64,000 nt of DNA from NCBI GenBank assembly GCA_002471255.1, contig DKPP01000011.1:250922-314921 (forward strand), written 5' to 3'. The notes under the pieces were generated by a model. The model saw nothing but the letters and a program-made list of their open reading frames with translations. It made no database searches and was not told where the DNA came from. The position numbers were made by a program, and so were the translations under genes. This document shows positions 54,001-61,178 of this stretch, piece by piece. This DNA comes from Akkermansiaceae bacterium UBA7331. Its GTDB lineage: Bacteria > Verrucomicrobiota > Verrucomicrobiia > Verrucomicrobiales > Akkermansiaceae. How positions within the stretch are numbered: position 1 is the stretch's first letter; each line of letters starts with the position of its first letter.

Positions 54001-57000
54001 ATTCAGGGTTCCTTGTTCTACATTGAGCTGGGTATTAGACCATGTAGTGGCTTCTCCACGATTGATTGTCAAGGTGCCTTCACCCGTTTTACCCCAGGTA
54101 ATAGCAGATGTTAGATTGATAGCATTAGCATTATTCCATGCAAAATCTGAATCTTTGGCTACGCCTAATAATAAGGTTCCTGATTCTACCGTATTATTGA
54201 TCAAAACATTATTTTGACCTAATTCCAAAACACCTCCATTAAATTTGAGTGCTGCTGTACCTAAGGCATTATCGCTACTTAATTTAATAGAGCCTCCATC
54301 AAGAGCAACCGTGCCGGCCATATTGGCATTTGCTGACGTAAACTCAACAGTTCCCGTATTTCCCTTCACCATTTGCACATTTCCGGTCAATGCACCGGTA
54401 CCTTCATTGCTGAAAATGAATGTGCCTGCATTATCAAAGAAAATTTGGGCGTTTGCTAGAGCTTCCGATATGATGACTTCATTTTGAACTCCTTCTTCAT
54501 TGGTAAAAAGAGCAATTCTATCAGGAGAATATACGGATGATGCCGCGGCATTGTTGAGCCAGTTAGAATCAGCCGAATTCCACTTATTGTTAGTAGTCGT
54601 GCCGCCATTCCATTTCAAAACAGTATCTTTTAATGTCGTGGTTAGCATATAACGAGAATTTGCCTCATCGTTTGCTATGGCAACATTAAAGAGATTGGAA
54701 TAAGTGCCAGTGGAAGAAATATTTGTTGTGTTCAGAGTGCCTGAAACGATTCCGCCTGCGTAATTCCATAGAATGGATGAATTACTTAAACTCGAAGAAT
54801 TGAAATCAATCGTTACAAGCCCCATATTTTCTCCAATTGTTGCAGCTCCTTGTGTAGTAAGTAATGCTGATGTATTGGACAAATTTGAAGATTGGATATG
54901 TAAATTACCAAAAGAGGTAGTTCCTGCAATAGTTGTGGCATTCGTTAATTTTAAAACTTTACCTGCAGCGGCAATATTACCTCCAAAAGTAAAATTGGAG
55001 TTCATGACCAAACCTTGCATTCCTGCACCAACGGTAAGAGTGCCGGTATAGGCTGCTGTATTCCCTGATAATTTGAGATAACTGGTAGCCTCAGTATTTG
55101 AATTAGTAGCCGTTAGATTTCCTGATCCTTTTAAAGCACCAGCCAAGTTGATTGTAGTCCCGGCAGCATTATTACCATTAATTAGATTTAATGCTCCACC
55201 TTCATTAATAGTTACTGACCCTGCTATAGTTGCCGTTTTACCTAATCCGGACAATGAAACATTAGCTCCATTTTTTGCAATATTGAAGCCGTTCGCAATA
55301 GTAATTCCTTTACCTGTTGTATTTCCTGCATTGATGCTTAACGTTCCAACATTGATTATTGATGCAATACCATGACCTTGCTCTTCGTTTAATTGACCAA
55401 ATGGTGTGATAGTACTACCACTAGCGACACTATAATTAGCTGTGTAAGTTACGGAACCGGCATAATCAAATCTGGTTTTGCCTTCATAGCTATTATTGAC
55501 CCAACCATTTCGGAGCGTAAGTGAATTTGATCCACCACCAACATTTTGAATGCCTAAATTACCACGTCCGGAAATTTGACTCTCATATGTGACATAGTTT
55601 CCATATGTAGCACCACCTAATCCGGAATATACATCCTCAGATGTATCTAAAATGATGTTTTTGTTAACCTGGCGAGTAGCTCCGCTATTAGAACTGTAGA
55701 CAAAAATCCATGCGTCATCTTTTAAGGTAATCGCTCCACCGGAGAGTGTAATAGCCGTATTAAGACCATCAATATTAAGTATGGAATGTGTTCCTAATTC
55801 AATAGCTGCTTGCAGCCCATTGACCGTTTCTACGTTATTACCATTTAAAGTTAATGTTTTTCTTGCTCCTGAATCGACACCCCCCTCAAAAATGAGTTTG
55901 TCCGATGCAGTTGATGTGATATTTCCTTGAATGCTTAAATTACCTCCCTCTTTAATGGTAAGGGTATCTTTGAAATTTAAGACGGATAGTGTTAATTGGT
56001 TGGCGATGTCTATAGTTGCTGAATCAAGGAATGTGAGTGTACCGTTGATTCTGTTACTAGTCGCATTTTGGGCATTAAGATTCGAATGTCCACTTAATGT
56101 AATTGCATTGATTACCGCATCTGAGGCGGCAAGGTTGATGGTAGAGCCATTGGTTGCTGTGATTTGCCCTGCTTTGTTTGCCTCACCTAAAGATGTACCT
56201 TGTTCATTAGTAGCTGTTAATATGGAATGGTCCAGATTGATAGCTATGTTATTAAGAGCTCCGGAGCTATTAGCATTAATTGTTGCGTTTGTAGCATTCA
56301 GCGTGCCTGTACCTAAAGCATTTGATGACCCAAGGTTTAAGGTGCCGTTTTCTAATTTAACAATGTTATCTTCTAAAGTTGTATTCGATAAATTGATATT
56401 AGTAGTTCCGGTGCTAGCAATATGGATCGTAGATGATTTTAATGAAAGTGAACCTGTTCCGTTAAATGTGTGATCTGCAGTTCCCGTGATGGACAAGCCT
56501 CCCAACACTTGCGTTTTATCTACTAAAATAGTTTGAGCATTTGTGTAGCCTATACCAAACTGTACGCTATCCCCTTGTAGGAAAGAGCTGGCTTGAGAAG
56601 AGCCATCTTTAAACCACGCATTATCTTGATTCCAATTTGATCCGGATCCTCCCCAATTTAATGTATTGATGGAGTCACGAATATAAACTATCAATTTATT
56701 GTTTTCAAAACTTGCATAAGCAGGAGATCCGCTTTGGAGTAAAACAGAAAACGCATTTACTCCGGTAACTGTTTGGCTGACATTTAAAACGGAATCACCT
56801 GATGTGATATCGTTTAACGATCTTAAATCTAATGTGCTACCTGTGCATGTCAATGATCCCGTAATAGTGGGCATCGAATCTGATGCTCCTTTAATAATGA
56901 GTGATGAAGAATCGAGTGTTAAGTTACCTACAAAAACAGAATTAGCATTTAGAGTGAGAGATCCTGATGTTAAGGTCAAACCATCTGGCATATGAGCAGA

Positions 57001-58131
57001 TGCATTTAGAGTAACGTCTGATGCTAGCTCAATGTGTTTAAAAGAATTCGAATTTCCTTTGATATTAACATTATTCTGCTTAATGACTAGTTTGCCATTC
57101 ATGGCAGTACCCGTTAATTCAAGAGTGCCTTCATTTAGGTTGAAATCGCCTGTAAATGCACTTAAATTTCCTGATAAAGTCAGAATGCCGGCTCCGTTTT
57201 TATTAATTGCCCCCGTGCCACTTAATGTGCCGGCATGAGTTTGGTTTTCTGTACCGGTCAGATTTAATACGGATGTAGCGCCTTGAAGTAAAATTCGTGA
57301 GTTTGCCTCAGTACTGGAAATCGACTCAAGATTGCTTGTTACGTCCGTTAATACTTGCAGTGTACTACCTGCACCAAGTAGTATGGATTTATAATTTGTA
57401 TTATTAGTTCCGAGATTTAAGGTAACTCCTGTAACTGACAAGTTACCTTCGTAGCCGGAGTTAAGTCTAACGTAATTAGTTCCACTAAAATTATCAAAAG
57501 TAATTTGATTTGTGCCGACGAGTTCATTAATAGTTAGTGTTTTTGAACTGTCGAAGGCGATTTTTGTATCTTCTACGATTGTGGCTTTTGTGAAAGTGCT
57601 GTTACCACTAATACGTAATGCAGCTTGATTAAAAACATTAGTTTCAGTGTAAGTTGATTCCCCTAATGTAATATCAGCAATCGTTACAGCCGTCGTATCT
57701 AGCCATAATTGTCCACCAACAACGTAAACCTTTCCAACATTGTTATATCGATTTGCTCCATTTGATAAATAACGACCTCCTGCAAACCACACTGATGATG
57801 CAGTCATATCTGCATTGGCAGTCATGTGGGCTCCCAAATCTTGCGTGCTTAATTTAACATGTAATCCGGGACAGTTAAAAGGAGTTCCCACATTGCCATT
57901 GCTGGTAAATGTGATGGAAGTATTTTGGTTTAACAAATGATCTCCGGTCATATCTGTTGTGGCCCAGCCACCTGAAGATCCTGCAGCTGTGACATCTTTT
58001 GTGTATTCAATATCAGCCGGAGCCCATCCCTGCGCATTACTGGTTTGTAGTGTAAATGTTGATATTGTCCCTGCGCATGTCATTAATGCTAAAAGAGCCT
58101 TATATAATCGAAGTGGAAGTTTTACTCTCAT
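48028..58131 (-). CDS. Giant autotransporter (type Va) with PATR-type beta-helix passenger
   Basis: The 3367-residue protein begins with a Sec signal peptide (RLYKALLALMTCAGTISTF, cleavage near SNA-Q at about 34). The passenger (about 35-3080) is Asn/Ser/Thr/Gly-rich and filled with beta-strand repeats of the PATR type, for example KNGAGILTLSGN and KSGAGTLTINNSG. Three Trp-rich linkers (LNWGGSGSNWNQDNAWF near 490, LKWNGGTTTNNKW near 1175, LYWSGTTDIW near 1834) break it into blocks. The C-terminal barrel (about 3084-3367) starts LPYLNMWVEATGGY and ends with GYRYSF, the terminal Phe being the usual BAM signal. Substrate and role are unknown; adhesion or a surface coat is most likely. Confidence 0.93.
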   Translation of the reverse strand: MRVKLPLRLYKALLALMTCAGTISTFTLQTSNAQGWAPADIEYTKDVTAAGSSGGWATTDMTGDHLLNQNTSITFTSNGNVGTPFNCPGLHVKLSTQDLGAHMTANADMTASSVWFAGGRYLSNGANRYNNVGKVYVVGGQLWLDTTAVTIADITLGESTYTETNVFNQAALRISGNSTFTKATIVEDTKIAFDSSKTLTINELVGTNQITFDNFSGTNYVRLNSGYEGNLSVTGVTLNLGTNNTNYKSILLGAGSTLQVLTDVTSNLESISSTEANSRILLQGATSVLNLTGTENQTHAGTLSGTGAINKNGAGILTLSGNLSAFTGDFNLNEGTLELTGTAMNGKLVIKQNNVNIKGNSNSFKHIELASDVTLNASAHMPDGLTLTSGSLTLNANSVFVGNLTLDSSSLIIKGASDSMPTITGSLTCTGSTLDLRSLNDITSGDSVLNVSQTVTGVNAFSVLLQSGSPAYASFENNKLIVYIRDSINTLNWGGSGSNWNQDNAWFKDGSSQASSFLQGDSVQFGIGYTNAQTILVDKTQVLGGLSITGTADHTFNGTGSLSLKSSTIHIASTGTTNINLSNTTLEDNIVKLENGTLNLGSSNALGTGTLNATNATINANSSGALNNIAINLDHSILTATNEQGTSLGEANKAGQITATNGSTINLAASDAVINAITLSGHSNLNAQNATSNRINGTLTFLDSATIDIANQLTLSVLNFKDTLTIKEGGNLSIQGNITSTASDKLIFEGGVDSGARKTLTLNGNNVETVNGLQAAIELGTHSILNIDGLNTAITLSGGAITLKDDAWIFVYSSNSGATRQVNKNIILDTSEDVYSGLGGATYGNYVTYESQISGRGNLGIQNVGGGSNSLTLRNGWVNNSYEGKTRFDYAGSVTYTANYSVASGSTITPFGQLNEEQGHGIASIINVGTLSINAGNTTGKGITIANGFNIAKNGANVSLSGLGKTATIAGSVTINEGGALNLINGNNAAGTTINLAGALKGSGNLTATNSNTEATSYLKLSGNTAAYTGTLTVGAGMQGLVMNSNFTFGGNIAAAGKVLKLTNATTIAGTTSFGNLHIQSSNLSNTSALLTTQGAATIGENMGLVTIDFNSSSLSNSSILWNYAGGIVSGTLNTTNISSTGTYSNLFNVAIANDEANSRYMLTTTLKDTVLKWNGGTTTNNKWNSADSNWLNNAAASSVYSPDRIALFTNEEGVQNEVIISEALANAQIFFDNAGTFIFSNEGTGALTGNVQMVKGNTGTVEFTSANANMAGTVALDGGSIKLSSDNALGTAALKFNGGVLELGQNNVLINNTVESGTLLLGVAKDSDFAWNNANAINLTSAITWGKTGEGTLTINRGEATTWSNTQLNVEQGTLNITGTTAQTFANTMRVDISQGAQMQVNNGAANITFESILTGQGTLQLSSTGAIILGCVAGSGNQVTLDIVGGDLQITTGNFQKSTINLFTNTVHSVTYNLWEFNMTTNKVSEGGMATLNLLNNDRTLSQKFDIAANTTLKVYSSQGVRHGVFAGQLSGDGTLLLTGTGNKDWGGGNYTNYTINQANESFTGTINIASSAAGGANEAHVRLIVNNEHSISNASSIKFGNWYAYNDPGASGELLLNADRVLINGQIFGDGHIAAQGNKNRTLAINSDTDWTLDAHIGNNAYNNNLVEIEGTSSISFEKLGSGTLTMNGNNTYSGTTTVKAGALNFTKAFTFHDIYMAKSTQISSSAAINIAGGSTITLNLSDISTATGMISTSGAFAVTGTGKIELNLTGYDDSWSSGDYVLISAASGLDLNMFDWVNAIDKIGANDVSLVVSGNKLIFRLLDAVDYLYWSGTTDIWSGNSVGSWVNEAGTGYNSANGNTIKLTDSGLANATITIQGTVTPASMSVENTTGEYVFNADTNVEDSKIESSSLTKSGAGTLTINNSGNTFESVAMKDGVMNLNGQQSIIANAMNITGGIVNLTVANAINAAQINLSNGVLTIGDADNAITSTNKLNFKGGKFEYLGTSVQDISNLIGADSNSAANIKTSGHQVIWAPDSMTILGRIGLAKSGAGDWTINSASTDAANYQGGISISEGSLTLNLAHTATWAGASTVSEGSTLNLKESTILGGSLSGSGTINIEKSLVAQSANNFTGTYNLSNNASLSGKGSMGGNIVFANETASVSFQSTNAGETVSFTGKLTGGNNNILTANHSTTNILTGNLTDFTGTLTQTNANDRVIWKLQNVTGIDQINLSGATFEIANNAALTLSNTISDRDDKKGNLIQSNTGLLTLTADNTATGTLTIGASGVQLGNGGATGSWAGTFAGTGALNINRTGSVHFLGDSSAFSGAVNIGGGAQVDIATGTSLGSGAITLNNGSLDLANQAAANKIIVNNGNLANAGNLSGKVEVMSNAGVNTITLGNVKGSQIDTIKTSTDTTISGITGNVSLGAGKLQIMAGTQHANIGDATGAQGIVQFTDTTNTLTVENMTLNMSSALLEGMKNADDQAVDILITNGTLQGITLVDNKATNITFNPLLEAIGFAVVGVEGGTLSITGNADLIYNVVEGAPKSISNNLELNPYKIVNVNDLFTINATASTDLADGVTISNLTDDGKGTGNIVINNTTGSGNVMINLHTFLADATYTGSITGADADIYKTGEFTQTITGDINVNSINLNDGNLSLGGKVNVDTLNIDGNIKDNTLNILNQSITSVNDLKGTSGTLNIATGGTLQVNGASSSLTDTAITGEGQIIIANGASIELTGTSTIDGVNAEIQGNGALNLADGSTNSLAGLESTSEEAVLDLGNGATVNIGDDKLHTYSGTLNGSGTINIVGKGTQFLTGKGSSTVNHSVTEGNLGISNGGIYQTNDLTLNHGNLELTPGVGSAGIGNNTQIQVGGNLNFSNNSSLHVQLNTSNQDWSSQPSFTVDGTINITDTTITLSSLSSSLEGVNLVSLNLVLIAGGNIGNIENVTVVGGSLFDTFFHGFELITSGNNVIITAQGRSENPFGDAITSNNSATGSELLWEGRKQASFETNSHLTNLLNFVSDKTNSSAERSDALASAVGPALTTLSAAQMGNLKTHTQGIRNRALQSGLNVEVINEDLPYLNMWVEATGGYQKLDQSGHEAGYGLSTWGANVGADINVSEKLTLGLAFGTNFGKLDSKSVDNASGNLDSYYLSLFAHHRNREWTNTFIVTGALNHAKLDRTVSFGDHQYRTHSSTNGGGFSAMYELTYDYALNEEKTSILQPLFNASVYSTNMKGFTEEEAGDASLHVDDQKYTVVSLALGGRWIKKFESGLFGRESFFDFRANISQDFGDDRAKANVAFDHASSLKGRIEGSKIGMTALQFGAGLNIPVGEQSNFFINANADFRSKASGVDGQIGYRYSF

Positions 58132-58445
58132 TGTAGTGATGTGGTTTTGTTTTGTTTAGAAAATAGATATTCTAAATTATCAAGGTAGTAAATTTATGCT
58201 TTTAACGCTGCAAGATGCGAAAAAAATAAAGCCGAATTCACGCTTATAAATGGGTATGCAAATTTCATGTAACTTAATAATCGTAGGGTGGAGTTTTAGA
58301 AGTATTTAAGCCTTATCATAAAATTATGTATGACGCAAGTTTTTAGAAAAGAATATATAAAAATGTTAATTTATATTTATGTACATTAAAAAACCGAATA
58401 CCTAAAAATAGGTATTCGGTATGAAGATTTCAAAAATGAGAAATT
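58132..58445. other. 314-base intergenic region upstream of the autotransporter gene
   Basis: The region is strongly A/T-rich. It holds the terminator of the M42 peptidase gene at its right end and must carry the autotransporter promoter. Near 58158-58173 there is an imperfect palindrome (AGAAAATAGATATTCT), about 30 bases upstream of the ATG. A -35-like TTGCAG near 58216 with TACTAC 17 bases on is possible but weak. No convincing gene is present. Confidence 0.5.
58387..58420 (-). terminator. Rho-independent terminator after the M42 peptidase gene
   Basis: On the minus strand, ACCGAATACCTA and TAGGTATTCGGT form a perfect 12-bp stem with a 4-base loop, followed by TTTTTT. Confidence 0.93.
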
Positions 58446-59525
58446 CTAAATTTTATGCATGAAAGACTGATCTTGCTTGAGCGATTTGATGAACTGTGTC
58501 AGGAGTTCCACGATTTCTTCAACGTCGTCAAATGATGCTGTTTCAACAGGCGAATGCATATATCGAAGCGGGATGGAGACTAATGCCGAAGGTATGCCGT
58601 TTCCTGTTTTATAAATGGAATCGGTGTCAGTGCCGGTTCCTCGACCCGATACCTCATGCTGTAAATCGATTTTGGCCTTATCGGCACAAACTTCCAATTG
58701 AGCTACCATAAGAGGGTGGTTTGCCGTGCCGTGAATGATGGCAGGACCGCCACCTAGGCGAACTTCTCCATGTTTGCCGAAATCTAATCCCGGAGTATCG
58801 GTAGCATGAGTTACATCGATGCAAATGGCGGCATCGGGTTGTAATCTATTTGTAATCATTCCTGCACCCACACAACCAACCTCTTCTTGAACTGCATTGA
58901 CCAAATGAATGTTCCATTTAGGTTTAGATTTTGATTTACTTAATTTTTTACCAATTTCACGAAGGATAAAACCACTAAGGCGGTTATCTAGGGCTCGACA
59001 AACAAGCTTGTTGCCATTCATCGTCATTGGGCCATCGCAGTAAACCCCGACGCTGCCAATACGTAATCCCATTTCTTTTACTTCTTTGTCGGAATCCGCT
59101 CCGAGATCGACGTAAATTTCATGGATTTTAGGTTCTTTGCCATCACCTTCTCTTAAATGGATGGCTGTGTTACCGGTTACGCCAATTACTTCACCTTCGC
59201 TACCTAAGAAGCGAACGCGTCGACCTCTTGCAATAGCTGCATCGGTGCCACCAACTCGTTCCACTTTAAGAAAACCGTCAGATGTAATATGTCTGACGAT
59301 GAATCCGATTTCGTCGGCATGTGCTTCAATCATCAAGGATGGAGCGTTTTCCGAAGTAGCTGAAAATGTTGCCCATGTGTTGCCGTAAGCATCACATTGT
59401 ACAGAGTCTGTGTATTTACGCATTTCATCGGCCCAAATACGTTGGGCATCGATTTCAAAGCCGGATGGGCTAGGTGTTTCCAATAATTCGGTTAAAAAAT
59501 CCATGCTAGATTCATTCAATTTCAT
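58446..59525 (-). CDS. M42 family metallopeptidase (PepA/FrvX type)
   Basis: This is a cytosolic dinuclear-metal aminopeptidase or endoglucanase-like M42 peptidase. Metal ligands and catalytic residues are visible: His in IEAHADEIGF, Asp in CRALDNRLSG, the Glu pair in VQEEVGCVGA, Asp in CIDVTHA, and His in YMHSPVE. The 359-residue length is typical. It lies downstream of the purine genes, but a terminator before it (59602-59633) argues for a separate transcript. Confidence 0.94.
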   Translation of the reverse strand: MKLNESSMDFLTELLETPSPSGFEIDAQRIWADEMRKYTDSVQCDAYGNTWATFSATSENAPSLMIEAHADEIGFIVRHITSDGFLKVERVGGTDAAIARGRRVRFLGSEGEVIGVTGNTAIHLREGDGKEPKIHEIYVDLGADSDKEVKEMGLRIGSVGVYCDGPMTMNGNKLVCRALDNRLSGFILREIGKKLSKSKSKPKWNIHLVNAVQEEVGCVGAGMITNRLQPDAAICIDVTHATDTPGLDFGKHGEVRLGGGPAIIHGTANHPLMVAQLEVCADKAKIDLQHEVSGRGTGTDTDSIYKTGNGIPSALVSIPLRYMHSPVETASFDDVEEIVELLTQFIKSLKQDQSFMHKI

Positions 59526-59601
59526 GCTAAGTTTTTAACATGGACTTTGCAGTAAGTACACCGATAAGTTTTAGGTATGGATTTTTAATGGAGTAGGGCA
59601 A

Positions 59602-59633
59602 TAAAAAAGCACCCGAGAGATGGGGTGCTTTTA
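59602..59633 (-). terminator. Rho-independent terminator after the Rossmann-like gene
   Basis: On the minus strand, AAAAGCACCC and GGGTGCTTTT form the stem, followed by TTATTG. It ends the presumed purS-like-purL-purQ operon. Confidence 0.88.
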
Positions 59634-59642
59634 ATTCATAGT

Positions 59643-60404
59643 TTATACCTCGATTTTTAAATCGTTTTTACTCATTATGTATCCGGTGTCAGGGTCATGA
59701 TACTGTTTTGAGTAAAGTGAGGTTCGTGCTGAGCCGTATGGGTCTAATTCACGGGCTATAGGTAATTTTTTCGATAAAGCCGGGAAGTATTTTTCGACTA
59801 TCTCGTAGGTTGTCATTGGTTCCGTAACCAAATTGACTGAGCTGAGGCTGCAGCTCCATGCTTTCTCTACATCGTTGACGATTCTTGTCATGGGGTAGAG
59901 CTGGTGACGCTCCAAAAGAGATACGGGAAGTATCTTTTTGGTTTTCGGTGTCTTGGTGATAACATCAAGAACACTGAATAATCCATCAATTTCGACTAGT
60001 TCGGGAACGCGCACATTGAGAACGCGACCGAATCGAAGGTTGATGAAATCTCTCAAGGCGATACGATTGGCAAGATAGGGGTCATTCGACTCCATTAATT
60101 GAGGTGTTTCTTCGTTGCCGTTCGCCTCTAGGAGGTCAAGGCCGGTCACGAATGTGACTCTCTCGGCCTTAACTTCCGTAAGGAGGTTGATCAAAGTTTC
60201 GGTAAACTTTGTATCCCACTCGACTTGTTCGCGTGTTACGATGGGTCCTTGCCATAATGATGGGCAAATGATCACCACTTGTCCAAATTCTTTACCACGC
60301 ATCAAATTGAGATTTTCTTCATCAATGAGATAATCGTAATAACGTTTGGATGTCCAATATTGTCCGATCGGACATGTGGCGCCGATAAAGGCTGTATCAA
60401 TCAT
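59643..60404 (-). CDS. Divergent Rossmann-fold (extended SDR-like) protein
   Basis: Function unknown. The 253-residue protein begins MIDTAFIGATCPIGQYW, which looks like a worn dinucleotide-binding loop. The central part, DPYLANRIALRDFINLRFGRVLNV, resembles the helix and strand after the active site in extended short-chain dehydrogenases or epimerases, but I cannot see the Tyr-xxx-Lys catalytic pair. It may be a catalytically impaired or binding relative of those enzymes. It lies 23 bases after purQ and before a terminator, so it is probably cotranscribed with the purine genes. Confidence 0.55.
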   Translation of the reverse strand: MIDTAFIGATCPIGQYWTSKRYYDYLIDEENLNLMRGKEFGQVVIICPSLWQGPIVTREQVEWDTKFTETLINLLTEVKAERVTFVTGLDLLEANGNEETPQLMESNDPYLANRIALRDFINLRFGRVLNVRVPELVEIDGLFSVLDVITKTPKTKKILPVSLLERHQLYPMTRIVNDVEKAWSCSLSSVNLVTEPMTTYEIVEKYFPALSKKLPIARELDPYGSARTSLYSKQYHDPDTGYIMSKNDLKIEV

Positions 60405-60427
60405 AGCGAATAAGTCGAAAATAAACT

Positions 60428-61135
60428 TTAGTTTAGTGCATCAAATGCGGACTTGAAGAAGAAATATCCCCAACCCCAATCTTCATTGCCTGCCCAATCC
60501 TTGTCGTAGTGATGACGAGGGAGAATGAAACGCTCAGGGTGAGGCATCAATCCCATGGCTCGGCCTGTGCTGTCTTGTAAGCCGGCGATATTGCAAGCGG
60601 AACCATTGTGGTTGGTTGCGTATTGCAATGCTACGTTGCCTGCTGCAAGGTATTTTTCAGCGTCGCCCGGTTCGGTCACTAAACGACCTTCCGCGTGAGC
60701 GGATGGAAGTTCGAATTCATCAGGAAGTCCTTGTAAGAATGGAGAGTTTTTAGCCACTTTGACTAATTTGTCCCACATGCATTCAAAGCGTTCGCTTTTG
60801 TTGTCGATGAGGCTAGCCTTAGGCAACATGCCTAATTTTGTAAGGATTTGGAAGCCGTTGCAGATACCGAAAACAAAACCACCGTCGGCGTGATGTTTAA
60901 GGAGAGCGTCTCCAAGGAAACGCTCGGTTTCAAGCTGAGCCAAGCGTCCGCTGGTAACATAGTCGCCATAGCTGAATCCGCCGCTTAAAACGACAAGTTG
61001 AGCTTTTTCTACATGTTCCTTGCTGGCTGTAGCGATGGGTTGCACCTGAGTGGAGAATCCGGCGATGCGTAAAGCGCGTTCGGTTTCTACGTCACAGTTT
61101 GTACCCGGATATTTAAGTAAAAGTGCGTGTGGCAT
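60428..61135 (-). CDS. purQ: Phosphoribosylformylglycinamidine synthase, glutaminase subunit
   Basis: PurQ supplies ammonia from glutamine to PurL in step 4 of purine synthesis. Triad: Cys in VFGICNGFQIL, His in MPHPERF, and SGGFSYGDYVTSG as the oxyanion region. The 235-residue length fits stand-alone PurQ. The C-terminus is rich in aromatic residues (WGWGYFFF). It lies 43 bases after purL. Confidence 0.95.
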   Translation of the reverse strand: MPHALLLKYPGTNCDVETERALRIAGFSTQVQPIATASKEHVEKAQLVVLSGGFSYGDYVTSGRLAQLETERFLGDALLKHHADGGFVFGICNGFQILTKLGMLPKASLIDNKSERFECMWDKLVKVAKNSPFLQGLPDEFELPSAHAEGRLVTEPGDAEKYLAAGNVALQYATNHNGSACNIAGLQDSTGRAMGLMPHPERFILPRHHYDKDWAGNEDWGWGYFFFKSAFDALN

Positions 61136-61178
61136 AAGATAAAATTGTTTGAATGAAAGGATGGATAATTCCGCCTGA

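Noticed and set aside
51563..56473. Many plus-strand open frames up to 180 residues opposite the autotransporter
   Set aside because: Repetitive codon use in the passenger leaves the reverse frame open; the products are Pro/Val/Leu-rich and resemble each other without family features.
58194..58270. 24-residue minus-strand frame upstream of the autotransporter as a leader peptide
   Set aside because: Too short, no stem or attenuator features, and ordinary for A/T-rich sequence.
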